64,000 nucleotides of DNA from Clostridiaceae bacterium (GCA_910574345.1 CAJSZV010000006.1:8340-72339); one strand, 5' to 3'. Positions 20,181-29,851 are shown, counted from the first letter of the stretch. The notes: generated from the letters alone by a model not told the origin. A program made the numbers and translations.

Positions 20181-20568
20181 ATAAGATAAACTTACTCGTT
20201 TATATAATCTAATTGTGTCAGGTTAATACCGGATGCGGAGAGGATTACTTTTAATTCGATATATTTTCGCTTTATTTTTTGTATACATCAGAATCTTTTT
20301 CACAGGAGGACATATAATCCTGGAGTCTGGAAAATTCTTCAACAGATATTTTTAACATCTCCCCTTCAGCCATGGACTCACTTTTTATAATGGGGCAGCT
20401 GCCTAATAAGACAATTTCGTTTTGGTAGCTAAGGATGTATTATATCAAATAGGAAATGGGGTGTAAAGACCTTCCGGGGATGAAGAGTAGGTGACAAAGA
20501 GAGAAAATCGTGCTACCATAGTAGAAAGAAGTGAGATTTTATAAGGGAGAAGCAAAGAAAGAACAACT
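20181..20568. other. 388-nt stretch with only a possible gene remnant
   Basis: No full gene is seen. On the minus strand an open frame (20272-20439) contains an ATG at 20373 giving 33 aa, MAEGEMLKISVEEFSRLQDY and onward to a terminal DVYKK. In-frame sequence upstream of that ATG (EIVLLGSCPIIKSES) also looks protein-like but has no start before a TAA at 20440-20442. This could be the 3' remnant of a lost gene. I recognise no family. Confidence 0.3.
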
Positions 20569-21126
20569 ATGGAAAAGCAGGAAAAGACCAGATACAAACT
20601 GGCCGAATCGGTGAAAGCGTGTATGAAGACCACTCCGGTGGACAAGATCACGGTGAAGGATATTGTGGAGGGCGCAGGGGTGGCAAGGCAGACCTTTTAC
20701 CGGAATTTTCTGGACAAATACGACCTGATCAACTGGTATTTCGACAAGCTGGTTCTGACCTGTTTTGAACAGATCGGGGTCAGCCATACGGTGGAGGAGA
20801 GTCTGACTCAAAAGCTTCGGTTTATCCGGGAGGAAAAAGCATTCTTTATGGGGGCCTTCCGCTCCGACGACCATAATTCCTTAAAGGAACATGACTTTGA
20901 ACTGATTCTCCGGTTTTATGAGGAGCTTATCTCCAAAAGGTCAGCGAAAGCCATAAGCGAGGAGATCCAATTTCTCCTTGAGATGTACTGTCAGGGTTCG
21001 GTGTACATGACGGTAAAGTGGATTCTTGGCGGCATGAAAGAGGCCCCGGAGGATATGGCCCGGAAGCTGGTGGAAGCCATGCCTCCCAAGCTGGAGAAAG
21101 TCTTTGCAGAATCAGGTTTATTATAA
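20569..21126 (+). CDS. TetR/AcrR-family regulator
   Basis: 185 aa. The N-terminal TetR HTH is readable (about 8-55): VDKITVKDIVEGAGVARQTFYRNFLDKYDLINW. The C-terminal domain resembles the TetR_C group seen in DhaS-like regulators. It lies upstream of a lactaldehyde reductase gene in the same direction but is separated from it by a terminator, so control of fucO is plausible but unproven. Confidence 0.88.
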   Translation: MEKQEKTRYKLAESVKACMKTTPVDKITVKDIVEGAGVARQTFYRNFLDKYDLINWYFDKLVLTCFEQIGVSHTVEESLTQKLRFIREEKAFFMGAFRSDDHNSLKEHDFELILRFYEELISKRSAKAISEEIQFLLEMYCQGSVYMTVKWILGGMKEAPEDMARKLVEAMPPKLEKVFAESGLL

Positions 21127-21168
21127 AAGTGCACAATATGAGATGTGGTATTTTCACAAAGATTGCGG

Positions 21169-21206
21169 GAAAGTGACAGACAGGACGGATTGTCACTTTC
21201 TTTTTT
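21169..21206 (+). terminator. Terminator of the tetR gene
   Basis: GAAAGTGACA (21169-21178) pairs perfectly with TGTCACTTTC (21191-21200), followed by six Ts. Confidence 0.85.
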
Positions 21207-21272
21207 GCCGTATAGTCGTTAAACTTATAACAGAACTGAAAATTAGTTTTTATAGAAAAGGAGAGATATGCC

Positions 21273-22421
21273 ATGGCAAACAGAATTGTATTAAATGAAA
21301 CTTCCTATCACGGAGCAGGAGCCATCAGGGAGATTCCCGCAGAGGTAAAGGGAAGAGGGTTTGCGAAAGCATTCGTATGTTCCGACCCCGATCTGATCAA
21401 ATTCGGTGTGACAAAGAAAGTTACCGATGTTCTGGAGACAGAAGGGCTGGCATATGAGATTTATTCTGATATCAAGGCCAATCCAACCATTGAAAACGTA
21501 CAGTCCGGCGTAGCGGCATTTAAGGCTTCCGGCGCAGACTATATTATCGCCATCGGCGGCGGTTCTTCCATGGATACGGCCAAGGCTGTGGGAATCATTA
21601 TCAACAATCCGGAATTTGAGGATGTGAGGAGCTTAGAGGGCGTTGCGCCTACGAAGAAGCCCTGTGTGCCGATTATTGCCGTGCCCACCACAGCAGGCAC
21701 AGCGGCGGAGGTTACCATCAACTATGTAATCACTGATGTGGAGAAAAAGAGAAAATTTGTATGTGTGGACACCCATGACATTCCTGTAGTGGCTGTCATT
21801 GACCCGGATATGATGGCTTCCATGCCAAAAGGACTGACTGCCGCCACAGGCATGGACGCTCTGACCCATGCCATTGAGGGATATATTACCAAAGGCGCAT
21901 GGGAGATGACGGATATGTTCCATCTCAAAGCCATTGAAATTATCGCAGATTCCCTAAGGGGCGCTGTGGACAATACTCCAAAGGGCAGAGAGGGCATGGC
22001 TCTTGGACAGTATGTGGCAGGTATGGGATTCTCCAACGTAGGACTGGGAATCGTTCATTCCATGGCGCATTCCTTAGGCGCCGTCTACGATACGCCTCAC
22101 GGTGTGGCCAATGCCATTCTCCTTCCCACGGTTATGGAATACAACGCACCATGTACCGGTGATAAGTACAGATACATCGCCAAGGCTATGGGCGTAGAGG
22201 GAACAGAATCCATGAGTCAGGAAGAGTACCGCAGGGCTGCAGTGGATGCCGTGAAGAAGCTGTCCCAGGATGTGGGAATCCCGGCAGACTTAAAGGAGAT
22301 CGTGAAAGAAGAGGATATCCAGTTCCTGGCGGAGTCTGCCTTTGCAGATGCCTGCCGTCCAGGTAATCCAAGAGACACTTCCGTGGAAGAGATTACCAGG
22401 CTGTATAAGTCATTGATGTAA
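21273..22421 (+). CDS. fucO: Lactaldehyde reductase (FucO), iron-dependent alcohol dehydrogenase
   Basis: 382-aa group III alcohol dehydrogenase. The NAD-binding GGGSSMDTAKA is near 97-107. Metal-binding positions fit the FucO pattern: D and H in MDALTHAIEGYI, H in LGIVHSMAHSLGA and H in TPHGVANA. The enzyme reduces lactaldehyde from fucose or rhamnose breakdown to 1,2-propanediol. AAAGGAGAG precedes ATG 21273. No fucose or rhamnose genes are adjacent, so a 1,2-diol or other aldehyde substrate cannot be excluded. Confidence 0.9.
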   Translation: MANRIVLNETSYHGAGAIREIPAEVKGRGFAKAFVCSDPDLIKFGVTKKVTDVLETEGLAYEIYSDIKANPTIENVQSGVAAFKASGADYIIAIGGGSSMDTAKAVGIIINNPEFEDVRSLEGVAPTKKPCVPIIAVPTTAGTAAEVTINYVITDVEKKRKFVCVDTHDIPVVAVIDPDMMASMPKGLTAATGMDALTHAIEGYITKGAWEMTDMFHLKAIEIIADSLRGAVDNTPKGREGMALGQYVAGMGFSNVGLGIVHSMAHSLGAVYDTPHGVANAILLPTVMEYNAPCTGDKYRYIAKAMGVEGTESMSQEEYRRAAVDAVKKLSQDVGIPADLKEIVKEEDIQFLAESAFADACRPGNPRDTSVEEITRLYKSLM

Positions 22422-22457
22422 TCAATTAACACACAAATTTTGGAATCTAAGGCAGAG

Positions 22458-22498
22458 GAGATCATCCGAAGGAGAGCTTTTTCGGATGGTCTCTTTTT
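22458..22498 (+). terminator. Terminator of fucO
   Basis: GAGATCATCCGAA pairs with TTCGGATGGTCTC (one G-T pair), followed by TTTTT. Confidence 0.85.
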
Positions 22499-22735
22499 CG
22501 TTCTATAGAAAAATTCGTCCTATAGAACAAAAATGCTCCGCTTAGGATGCGTACTGGGCCCAAAGGAAAAGGGCTGCCGCCGCAGCCGCGCTCCGGCCAG
22601 AACAGAAAAGCTTTTCCAAGGCCAGTTTGTACAATTACAAGAAAAGGTTAAGTAAAAAGTAAACAAACCCAGGGATAAATATGGTAAAATGGGAAGGCAT
22701 GCTGACAATGGTAAATTTACATAAGGAGAATGTCT
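22499..22735. other. Intergenic region upstream of the lysozyme gene
   Basis: No gene. It contains a direct repeat of CTATAGAA near 22502 and 22520 and a TAAAAT element (22685-22690) that could be a -10, but no good -35 is visible at the right distance. The lysozyme promoter is probably within the last 60 nt. Confidence 0.4.
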
Positions 22736-24385
22736 ATGAAAAATAAAAAATGTCTGTTAAAAGTCTGCCGGAGCGCTGTACTGGTAGGAACAATTGTTGC
22801 GATGTCGGGAATTCCGGCGCAGGCAGTGTGGGCCATCGGTCCCGGAGAAGTCGGAGGAAGTTCGGTGAGTACGGCCAATATAGGTCCGGGCGGGCCGGGA
22901 GCAGGCGGCGGAGGAACCTCGTCCTCAGCAGAAAACAGCGCCGCTGCGAACCCCAACGCATGGAAGCGGTCCGGCGGGAATTATCTTATGCCTGACGGTT
23001 CCCTTATCACCAATGTGTTCCGAAGGGGAATTGACGTGTCCAGATGGCAGGGGGATGTGAACTGGAGCCAGGTAGCAGGGGATGACGTATCTTTTGTTAT
23101 GTTGGGAACCCGCTCTAAAGGTGAAGTGGATCCTTATTTTCATAAGAATATCCAGGGGGCCAGCAGCGCGGGGATTCAGGTTGGAGTGTATATCTATTCT
23201 CTGGCCACTACTCCTGAAATGGCTGTGGAAGAAGCCGATTTTGTCATCAATCTGATCAAGGACTACCCGGTGTCCTATCCGGTGGCGCTGGATATGGAGG
23301 ACAGCACTCAGGCAGCTCTCTCCAAAGATGAACTGGCTGCCATTGCCAATGCCTTCTGCAGCAGAATCGCCGGTGCAGGGTATTATCCCATTATTTATGC
23401 CAACGAACATTGGCTTAATAATTCTCTGGACATGTCAAAGATGAATTATCCGGTGTGGGTAGCGCGGTATTCTCAGAAACCTTCCTACTCTTCGCCGGTT
23501 ATGTGGCAGGCTACCAATACAGGCAGGATCAGCGGAATCGGAACCAATGTGGATATTGATTTCCAGTTCCAGGATTTTTCAGGAGTCATACCTGCCAATA
23601 CATGGAGGAACATCGGAGGCAGCGCCTACTATTATGCCAATTACACGAAGCAGAAAGACAACTGGATTAACGATGGGGACGGATGGTACTACATGGGCGC
23701 TGACGGTTTGGCCCTTAGAAACTGGCAGACCCTGAACGGTGAACGGTATTATCTGGACGAAAACACCGGAAAGATGCAGTATGGCTGGAGAGTGGATAAT
23801 GGAGCATGGTATTATCTTGGAAATTCCGGCGCTGCAGTGAAGGGATGGGTGAATGATAACGGGGCCTGGTATCATATGAACCAGAATGGCGTTATGGAGA
23901 CAGGCTGGTTAAACGACAACGGACAGAAGTATTACCTGAGAGACAACGGACAGAGGGCCGTGGGCTGGAGACAGATCGACGGGTTCTGGTATTGGTTTGA
24001 CGGAGAAGGCCGGATGACCACCGGATGGCAGATGATAGACGGAGCATGGCAGTATTTTGGCAGTGACGGACATATGGCGACGGGGCTGATCGAAGTCGAC
24101 GGCGTGAAATATTATCTGAATCCGGATAATGGCCGTATGGCAGCCGATACGACCCTGACCATAGGGGATGTGACTTACAGGGCTGACGCAAGCGGTGCAC
24201 TCAGCGTTGTGGTTCCTGATGAGATGGGAGATTCTGCACAGACAGGGATTTTGCAGGATACACAGAACTCTCAGAATACTCAGGATACACAGAACTCTCA
24301 GGATGCCCAGGGGCCTCAGAATACATCGGGAACCGGGACAGTCCAGAATCCTGACTTCATGACAGGTCCCGGAGCGCAGGGATAA
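22736..24385 (+). CDS. Secreted GH25 lysozyme with choline-binding-type repeats
   Basis: 549 aa. The N-terminal signal peptide (about 1-32, cleavage likely after PAQA or VWA) leads into a Gly/Ser linker and a GH25 muramidase domain (about 98-290: RGIDVSRWQGDVNW, then YPVALDMED with the acidic pair, and MWQATNTGRI). About eight cell-wall-binding repeats of the GWxxxNGxWYYL type follow (about 300-490), then a Gln/Asn/Asp-rich tail. It should cut glycan strands of peptidoglycan outside the cell and anchor to wall polymers. ATG 22736 is chosen because AAGGAG lies seven bases upstream; ATG 22730 is only one base from it. Confidence 0.93.
   Translation: MKNKKCLLKVCRSAVLVGTIVAMSGIPAQAVWAIGPGEVGGSSVSTANIGPGGPGAGGGGTSSSAENSAAANPNAWKRSGGNYLMPDGSLITNVFRRGIDVSRWQGDVNWSQVAGDDVSFVMLGTRSKGEVDPYFHKNIQGASSAGIQVGVYIYSLATTPEMAVEEADFVINLIKDYPVSYPVALDMEDSTQAALSKDELAAIANAFCSRIAGAGYYPIIYANEHWLNNSLDMSKMNYPVWVARYSQKPSYSSPVMWQATNTGRISGIGTNVDIDFQFQDFSGVIPANTWRNIGGSAYYYANYTKQKDNWINDGDGWYYMGADGLALRNWQTLNGERYYLDENTGKMQYGWRVDNGAWYYLGNSGAAVKGWVNDNGAWYHMNQNGVMETGWLNDNGQKYYLRDNGQRAVGWRQIDGFWYWFDGEGRMTTGWQMIDGAWQYFGSDGHMATGLIEVDGVKYYLNPDNGRMAADTTLTIGDVTYRADASGALSVVVPDEMGDSAQTGILQDTQNSQNTQDTQNSQDAQGPQNTSGTGTVQNPDFMTGPGAQG
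24254..24307 (+). repeat. 27-nt tandem direct repeat in the lysozyme 3' end
   Basis: Two 27-nt units share an identical 21-nt core (24254-24274 and 24281-24301) starting CAGGATACACAGAACTC. They encode the QDTQNSQ-type tail, and shorter related QNTQ/QGPQ units flank them. Slippage during replication is the likely origin. Confidence 0.8.
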
Positions 24386-24434
24386 GAACAGAGAAAGGGC
24401 AGTTCTCAGTGAACGCCCGGAAAGCAGGAACAGG

Positions 24435-25061
24435 ATGGACCATAGAGATAAAGGAATCTTAGAGGATCTTGAGAAAGCGGGAAAAGTGCTGGTAGGAATC
24501 GGCGCGGAGTGGAAGGCTGAGAGAGAACCGGAGATTTTTAAGGCTTATGAAGCCCTTGCCGGGCTTTTGGAAGGAAAAGATTATTTTGTAGTAACAACCA
24601 ACACCGATGCTCTTATTTATGAAAGCTCTCTAAACCCTGACAGGATCGTGGCGCCCTGCGGCAATGAGACCTGGAGGCAGTGTTCCAAGGCCTGTACCAA
24701 GGATATCTGGGAGCCGGGGGAGATACCTGACGATATCTGCCCTCACTGCGGCGCCCCTCTTACAGGCAACACAAGAGAAGCCGGGACTTATATAGAAGAA
24801 GGCTATCTTCCTCAGTGGCAGAAGTATACCAGGTGGCTGTCCATGACCATGAACCGGGAACTTCTGGTGCTGGAGCTGGGGGAAGGGTTCAAAGTTCCCA
24901 CTGTGATACGGTGGCCTTTCGAGAAGACTGTGTTTTTTAATCAGAAGTCCCGTATGTACCGGGTTCATGAAACCTTAAGCCAGGTGACGGAGGAGATTAA
25001 GGAACGCGCTGTGTCTGTACGGGAAAATTCGGTACAATGGATAAGGAAACTGGAAAAGTGA
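24435..25061 (+). CDS. Sir2-like (sirtuin-fold) protein
   Basis: 208 aa. The N-terminal VLVGIGAEWK (about 18-27) resembles the NAD-binding GAGIS loop, TTNTDALI (near 55) resembles TQNID, and four cysteines in RQCSKAC and CPHCG form a zinc-binding site, followed by VIRWPFEKTVFFNQ in the position of the second Rossmann half. The catalytic His of sirtuins is not seen; the expected place reads VAPCGNETW. Family membership is likely but activity is doubtful. No operon partner is evident. Confidence 0.65.
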   Translation: MDHRDKGILEDLEKAGKVLVGIGAEWKAEREPEIFKAYEALAGLLEGKDYFVVTTNTDALIYESSLNPDRIVAPCGNETWRQCSKACTKDIWEPGEIPDDICPHCGAPLTGNTREAGTYIEEGYLPQWQKYTRWLSMTMNRELLVLELGEGFKVPTVIRWPFEKTVFFNQKSRMYRVHETLSQVTEEIKERAVSVRENSVQWIRKLEK

Positions 25062-25090
25062 TTGTAATTTGCCGGAGAATTTTGTATAAT
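25062..25090 (+). promoter_or_regulatory. Sigma-A promoter of hisHF
   Basis: TTGTAA (25062-25067), 17 nt and TATAAT (25085-25090), 73 nt before hisH. Confidence 0.7.
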
Positions 25091-25162
25091 GTGAAAGAAT
25101 TTATTACCGTTTAGCCGAATGCCAGAGGGTAACAGGAATATTGCCCTGAAGGGGATAGCCAT

Positions 25163-25768
25163 ATGATTGCGATCATTGATTACGATGCAGGAAATTTAAG
25201 AAGTGTGGAAAAAGCTCTCCGGTTTCTCGGTCAGGAGACCGTGATTACCAGGGATCGTCAGGAGATTCTGGACGCAGATAAAGTGATACTTCCGGGAGTG
25301 GGAGCTTTCGGTGATGCCATGAGACGTCTTTGCCAATATGACCTGGTGGATGTGATTCACCAGGCGGTCAGGCAAAGAACCCCCTTTCTGGGAATCTGCT
25401 TAGGGATGCAGCTCATGTTTGAGGGCAGCGAGGAAAGCGAAGGGGCAGAGGGGCTGGGACTTCTTAAGGGCAGGCTCTTTAGGTTTCCGGACTGTCCGGG
25501 ATTTAAGATTCCCCACATGGGATGGAATTCTCTGGATATCAGGCCGGATTCCAGGCTGTTTGCAGGGATTTCTTCGGGAGCGTATGTGTATTTTGTCCAC
25601 TCTTATTATCTGAAGGCTGAGAATGAAGATGTGGTGGCAGCCTTGGCGGAATACAGCACCCGCATTCATGCGGCAGTGGAGACAGACAATCTCTATGGCT
25701 GTCAGTTTCATCCTGAAAAGAGCTCAGATACAGGCCTAAGGATACTGAAGAATTTTGTGGAACTGTAA
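25163..25768 (+). CDS. hisH: Imidazole glycerol phosphate synthase glutaminase subunit HisH
   Basis: 201-aa class I glutamine amidotransferase. Nucleophile Cys79 lies in [17 protein letters not shown]; His and Glu of the triad lie in QFHPEKSS (near 180). It supplies ammonia to HisF for the fifth step of histidine synthesis. hisF follows 31 nt downstream. The other his genes are not in the window. Confidence 0.96.
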   Translation: MIAIIDYDAGNLRSVEKALRFLGQETVITRDRQEILDADKVILPGVGAFGDAMRRLCQYDLVDVIHQAVRQRTPFLGICLGMQLMFEGSEESEGAEGLGLLKGRLFRFPDCPGFKIPHMGWNSLDIRPDSRLFAGISSGAYVYFVHSYYLKAENEDVVAALAEYSTRIHAAVETDNLYGCQFHPEKSSDTGLRILKNFVEL

Positions 25769-25799
25769 TATTGGCTGTACAAGCATGGCGGAGGTAAGT

Positions 25800-26561
25800 A
25801 TGTTTACAAAACGAATCATTCCCTGTCTGGACGTGCATAAAGGCCGGGTGGTGAAAGGTGTCAATTTTGTGAATCTGAGAGATGCAGGAGACCCGGTGGA
25901 GATTGCAGCCGCCTATGGAAAGGCAGGAGCTGACGAGCTGGTATTTTTGGATATTACGGCCTCATCCGACGCGAGAACTACTATGGTGGACATGGTGCGC
26001 CGTGTGGCGGAGACCGTATTCATCCCTTTTACCGTAGGGGGCGGCATCCGCACCGTGGAAGATTTCAGGCGTCTTCTGCGGGAAGGGGCAGACAAGATAT
26101 CCATTAATTCTTCCGCCATTGATCATCCTGAACTGATTCATGATGCGGCGGAGAAATTTGGCCGGCAGTGTGTGGTAGTGGCTATTGATGCCAAGAGAAG
26201 AACAGACGGAACCGGCTGGAATGTGTACAAGCACGGGGGACGGATTGACACCGGCCTGGATGCCATAGAGTGGGCGGTAAAGGCGGACCGCATGGGAGCA
26301 GGGGAGATTCTTCTCACCAGCATGGACTGCGACGGAACAAAAAGCGGATATGACTGTGAGCTGACATCCAGAATTGCCGGCAGCGTATCAGTACCTGTGA
26401 TTGCCTCCGGCGGCGCAGGGACAAAGGAACATTTCTACGAGGCATTGACAGACGGGAAGGCGGATGCAGCCCTGGCAGCGTCTCTGTTCCATTATAAAGA
26501 ACTGGAAATTCATGAGCTGAAAGCCTATCTTCATGAACGGGGCGTTTCCGTGCGCAGATAA
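25800..26561 (+). CDS. hisF: Imidazole glycerol phosphate synthase cyclase subunit HisF
   Basis: 253-aa TIM barrel. The catalytic aspartates are in [18 protein letters not shown] (near 11) and VVVAIDAKR (near 130); phosphate-binding loops [10 protein letters not shown] and [11 protein letters not shown] are present. With HisH it makes IGP and AICAR from PRFAR. GGAGG five bases upstream places the start at ATG 25800, not at the longer frame from 25755. Confidence 0.97.
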   Translation: MFTKRIIPCLDVHKGRVVKGVNFVNLRDAGDPVEIAAAYGKAGADELVFLDITASSDARTTMVDMVRRVAETVFIPFTVGGGIRTVEDFRRLLREGADKISINSSAIDHPELIHDAAEKFGRQCVVVAIDAKRRTDGTGWNVYKHGGRIDTGLDAIEWAVKADRMGAGEILLTSMDCDGTKSGYDCELTSRIAGSVSVPVIASGGAGTKEHFYEALTDGKADAALAASLFHYKELEIHELKAYLHERGVSVRR

Positions 26562-26642
26562 GAGCCCTGTACAGCTGCCGCCACAGAGGGTTGGGGAATA
26601 TATAAAAAAACGGGATAATACATTTTAGAAAAGGGGAAAACT

Positions 26643-27317
26643 ATGGGAGCAATACAGAATGACTGGCTTGAGGCCGTAGGCGGGGAATTTCATAAGCCTT
26701 ACTACAAAGAATTGTATGAATTTGTGAAGGAAGAGTATAATACAAAGACCGTGTATCCGCCGGCGGACGATATTTTTAATGCTCTGCATCTGACTCCCTT
26801 AAAGGATGTGAAAGTATTGGTGCTGGGTCAGGATCCCTATCACAATGTGAACCAAGCTCACGGGCTGTCATTCTCCGTACTGCCGGGGCAGAAAGTGCCG
26901 CCGTCTCTGCAGAATATTTATCAGGAGCTCCATGATGATTTAGGATGCTATATTCCCAATCATGGTTATCTGGAAAAGTGGGCAAAGCAGGGGGTGCTGA
27001 TGCTGAATACGGTGCTGACTGTGCAGGCCCACAAGCCGAACTCCCATCAGGGGAAAGGCTGGGAGAAGTTTACGGACGCCATTATTGAAGCTGTCAACAC
27101 GCAGGATCGCCCCATTGTGTACCTTTTGTGGGGAAGGCCGGCTCAGAGAAAGGTTCCCATGCTGAATAATCCGAAACATCTGATTTTAACAGCTCCCCAT
27201 CCCAGTCCCTACTCTGCAGCAAGCGGTTTCTTCGGATGCCGTCATTTCAGTCAGGCCAACGAGTTTTTAAAGGCCAACGGTGCGGAGCCTGTTGACTGGC
27301 AGATTGAAAATATTTAG
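26643..27317 (+). CDS. ung: Uracil-DNA glycosylase
   Basis: 224 aa, family 1 UDG. The water-activating Asp64 lies in [19 protein letters not shown] and the DNA-intercalation motif is APHPSPYSA (near 189). It removes uracil from DNA to start base-excision repair. AAAAGGGGAAAACT precedes the ATG, and uppP follows 8 nt downstream, so the two may be co-transcribed. Confidence 0.97.
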   Translation: MGAIQNDWLEAVGGEFHKPYYKELYEFVKEEYNTKTVYPPADDIFNALHLTPLKDVKVLVLGQDPYHNVNQAHGLSFSVLPGQKVPPSLQNIYQELHDDLGCYIPNHGYLEKWAKQGVLMLNTVLTVQAHKPNSHQGKGWEKFTDAIIEAVNTQDRPIVYLLWGRPAQRKVPMLNNPKHLILTAPHPSPYSAASGFFGCRHFSQANEFLKANGAEPVDWQIENI

Positions 27318-27325
27318 AGGAGAGT

Positions 27326-28216
27326 ATGATGAGCGTCATTGAAGTATTGAAGGTGCTGGTCTTTGGGATTGTGGAAGGCTTTACGGAATGGCTTCCTATC
27401 AGCAGCACAGGGCATATGATATTGCTTGACGATTTAATCCACCTGAACGTGACAGATGAATTCAGAGAGGTGTTCATGGTGGTAATACAGCTGGGAGCCA
27501 TTCTGGCAGTGGTGCTTTTGTATTTTAAAAAGCTGAATCCCTTTGTTTCTCTTAGGTCCGTAAGGGGCAGGGACTTATCTAATGTATGGGCTCTGGGGAA
27601 TTTTGCGGCAGTGAAAAAACATACCATGATTTTGTGGTTCAAAGTCGTGGTTGCCTGTCTTCCGGCGGCTATGGTGGGAATTCCTTTAGATGACTGGATG
27701 GAAGCCCATCTTCGCAGCAGTTATGTGGTGGCAGCCATGCTGATTCTCTATGGAATCCTGTTTATTGTTGTAGAGAACCGAAATTACGGCCAGAGGCCGG
27801 CAGTGGAGAGAACAGGTCAGATGTCGATTCAGCTGGCGTTTTATATTGGCCTGTTCCAGGTATTGTCTCTGGTGCCGGGTACTTCCCGCTCCGGTGCCAC
27901 TATTCTGGGTGCCATGATTTTGGGGTGTTCCCGAAGCGCGGCGGCAGAGTTTTCCTTTTTCTTGGGAATTCCGGTGATGTTCGGGGCAAGCCTTTTAAAA
28001 CTGGTGAAGTTCGGTTTTCATTTTACAGGGGCTGAAGTGTTTATCTTGCTCTTCGGCATGGTAGTGGCATTTTTAGTATCTGTCTATTCCATCAAATTTT
28101 TGATGAGCTATATCAGGAGAAATGATTTTAAACTGTTCGGCTATTATCGGATTGTGCTAGGAATTATAGTGTTTTTATATTTTGGAATTAAGGCGCTTTT
28201 GGCGTTCTGGGCATAG
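27326..28216 (+). CDS. uppP: Undecaprenyl-diphosphate phosphatase (UppP/BacA)
   Basis: 296-aa membrane protein. Active-site regions are both present: [20 protein letters not shown] (about 17-36) and the [10 protein letters not shown] motif (near 186). It recycles the lipid carrier for cell wall synthesis and contributes to bacitracin tolerance. GAGGAGAG precedes the paired ATGs 27326 and 27329; either could be used. Confidence 0.96.
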   Translation: MMSVIEVLKVLVFGIVEGFTEWLPISSTGHMILLDDLIHLNVTDEFREVFMVVIQLGAILAVVLLYFKKLNPFVSLRSVRGRDLSNVWALGNFAAVKKHTMILWFKVVVACLPAAMVGIPLDDWMEAHLRSSYVVAAMLILYGILFIVVENRNYGQRPAVERTGQMSIQLAFYIGLFQVLSLVPGTSRSGATILGAMILGCSRSAAAEFSFFLGIPVMFGASLLKLVKFGFHFTGAEVFILLFGMVVAFLVSVYSIKFLMSYIRRNDFKLFGYYRIVLGIIVFLYFGIKALLAFWA

Positions 28217-28228
28217 AGTATATAAAAG

Positions 28229-28270
28229 AAAAGGTGAAAGATCGTCCTGGTACGAGTCTTTCACCTTTAT
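28229..28270 (+). terminator. Terminator of uppP
   Basis: AAAGGTGAAAGA pairs with TCTTTCACCTTT around a short loop and ends in TTTATG. Confidence 0.7.
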
Positions 28271-28317
28271 GTATGCTTGTTGGTATCTGATAAAACCATT
28301 AGATTTCCTCTCTTGCA

Positions 28318-28563
28318 TCAGGGCGCAAATAATCTTCCGATCCGCTCCTCTGCATGTTTTTCGTCGCTGCCGTTAAAAAAGAACAATTGTGTCTTAGCAT
28401 GTGTATCAAAACCCTGTATCATCGCCTCGTAATCTTTCACGTTAACCCTGGATGCTTCATACTCTACAAAAATGTCGCAATCACAGGAGTTAGCAGTCGT
28501 GATCAATACGGTCAATGGAATGGGATGATACCTTTGGCGAATATCCATTGCCTTACGTAACAT
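28318..28563 (-). CDS. HPr-like protein with altered phosphorylation sites
   Basis: 81 aa with the HPr length and fold pattern (TTANSCDCDIFVEY then RVNVKDYEAMIQGF). Aligned on this, His13 stands at the HPr His15 position, but the active-site Arg17 is replaced (YHPIP in place of LHARP). Asp44 stands where the regulatory Ser46 would be, 31 residues after the His exactly as in HPr. It may be a regulatory relative, not a working phosphocarrier. AAGGAGG lies upstream on the minus strand. No PTS gene is adjacent. Confidence 0.75.
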   Translation of the reverse strand: MLRKAMDIRQRYHPIPLTVLITTANSCDCDIFVEYEASRVNVKDYEAMIQGFDTHAKTQLFFFNGSDEKHAEERIGRLFAP

Positions 28564-28621
28564 GATTCAGCCTCCTTACCTGGTATGGAAACATAATATG
28601 ACGGTATGTAATTACTTCTTT

Positions 28622-28650
28622 ATTGTAGCACGTCAAGATTAAAATTTCAA
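28622..28650 (-). promoter_or_regulatory. Promoter of the HPr-like gene
   Basis: On the minus strand: TTGAAA (28645-28650), 17 nt and TACAAT (28622-28627), with TGC directly before the -10 (extended -10). Confidence 0.7.
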
Positions 28651-28737
28651 GCAAGGAGACTGAAAAAAACTTAAGAATTTCGAAAAAAATTAGTAAATAT
28701 TAACGAAATTTTGTGATTTGAGGAAACAAAAGAGCAT

Positions 28738-29766
28738 TTATATTCCATCTGCAATATCATAAATCAATCTTTCGGAATCATTCCAGCCAAGGCATGGGTC
28801 TGTGATAGACCTTCCGTAACAGTGTTCCCCGATCTTTTGGCTTCCCGGTTCAATATAGCTTTCGATCATAACCCCCTTTACCATCTCTCTGATCTCCGGG
28901 GAATGGCGGCGGCTGTGGAGGACTTCTTTTACAATACGTACCTGTTCCATATACTGCTTGCCGGAATTGGAGTGGTTGGCGTCCACGATGCAGGCGGGAT
29001 TCTTTAAGTCGCGCTGTCTGTACAGTTCATGAAGAAGAATCAAATCTTCATAATGGTAGTTGGGCAGGTTCTGGCCATGTTTGTTGACAGCGCCCCGAAG
29101 AATGGTATGGGTCAGGGGATTGCCTGAAGTCTTGACTTCCCAGCCCCGGAAAATAAACTCATGGGAACCCTGGGCAGCCACTACAGAGTTAAGCATAACA
29201 GACAAATCGCCGCTGGTAGGATTCTTCATGCCCACAGGCACGTCGCAGCCGCTGGCTACCAGCCGGTGCTGCTGATTTTCCACAGAGCGGGCCCCTACGG
29301 CTATATAGGACATAAGGTCATCTAAGTAACGTAAGTTTTCCGGATACAGCATCTCATCAGCAGTGGTCAGGCCTGTCTCCTGGACTACGTGCATATGCAT
29401 CTTGCGGATGGCAATAAGCCCTTCATGCATGTCAGGCCGTTTCTCCGGGTCAGGCTGATGGAGCAGCCCCTTGTAGCCTTCACCGGTGGTGCGGGGCTTG
29501 TTGGTGTATACCCTGGGAATAATGATAACCTGATCTTTTACTTTTTCCTGTACCGGAACCAGGCGGCTGACATAATCAAGAACCGCATCCTCGTTGTCAG
29601 CGGAGCAGGGTCCGATAATTACCAGAAACTTATTGCTTTTTCCCGTCAGCACGTCTTTGATTTCCCGGTCCCGTTGTTCTTTTAAAGAGGCCAGTCCTGC
29701 CGGAAGGGGAAACTGCTGACGGATCTCAGCCGGACTTGGCAGCATATTGATAAATTCTAATCCCAT
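28738..29766 (-). CDS. 3-deoxy-7-phosphoheptulonate (DAHP) synthase, class I alpha
   Basis: 342 aa. It carries the AroF/G/H-type landmarks IIGPCSADN (near 51), IIPRVYTNKPRTTGEGYKG, GMKNPTSGD (near 185) and IVDANHSNSGKQ (near 255). It condenses PEP and erythrose 4-phosphate, the first step of aromatic amino acid synthesis. The start is set by AAGGAG on the minus strand; the frame extending to 29814 has no ribosome site. No tryptophan or tyrosine leader structure was recognised upstream. Confidence 0.94.
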   Translation of the reverse strand: MGLEFINMLPSPAEIRQQFPLPAGLASLKEQRDREIKDVLTGKSNKFLVIIGPCSADNEDAVLDYVSRLVPVQEKVKDQVIIIPRVYTNKPRTTGEGYKGLLHQPDPEKRPDMHEGLIAIRKMHMHVVQETGLTTADEMLYPENLRYLDDLMSYIAVGARSVENQQHRLVASGCDVPVGMKNPTSGDLSVMLNSVVAAQGSHEFIFRGWEVKTSGNPLTHTILRGAVNKHGQNLPNYHYEDLILLHELYRQRDLKNPACIVDANHSNSGKQYMEQVRIVKEVLHSRRHSPEIREMVKGVMIESYIEPGSQKIGEHCYGRSITDPCLGWNDSERLIYDIADGI

Positions 29767-29822
29767 AATACATTCTCCTTGTGTCGCGATTTTTGTAATG
29801 ATCTGGATTTTCACAAAGACTT

Positions 29823-29851
29823 ATTATAAGGCAAAAACAAGGGAAATGCAA
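29823..29851 (-). promoter_or_regulatory. Promoter of the DAHP synthase gene
   Basis: On the minus strand: TTGCAT (29846-29851), 17 nt and TATAAT (29823-29828). Confidence 0.75.

Noticed and set aside
22520-22956. Minus-strand frames at the start of the lysozyme gene
   Set aside because: They are shadows of the lysozyme gene and its upstream region.
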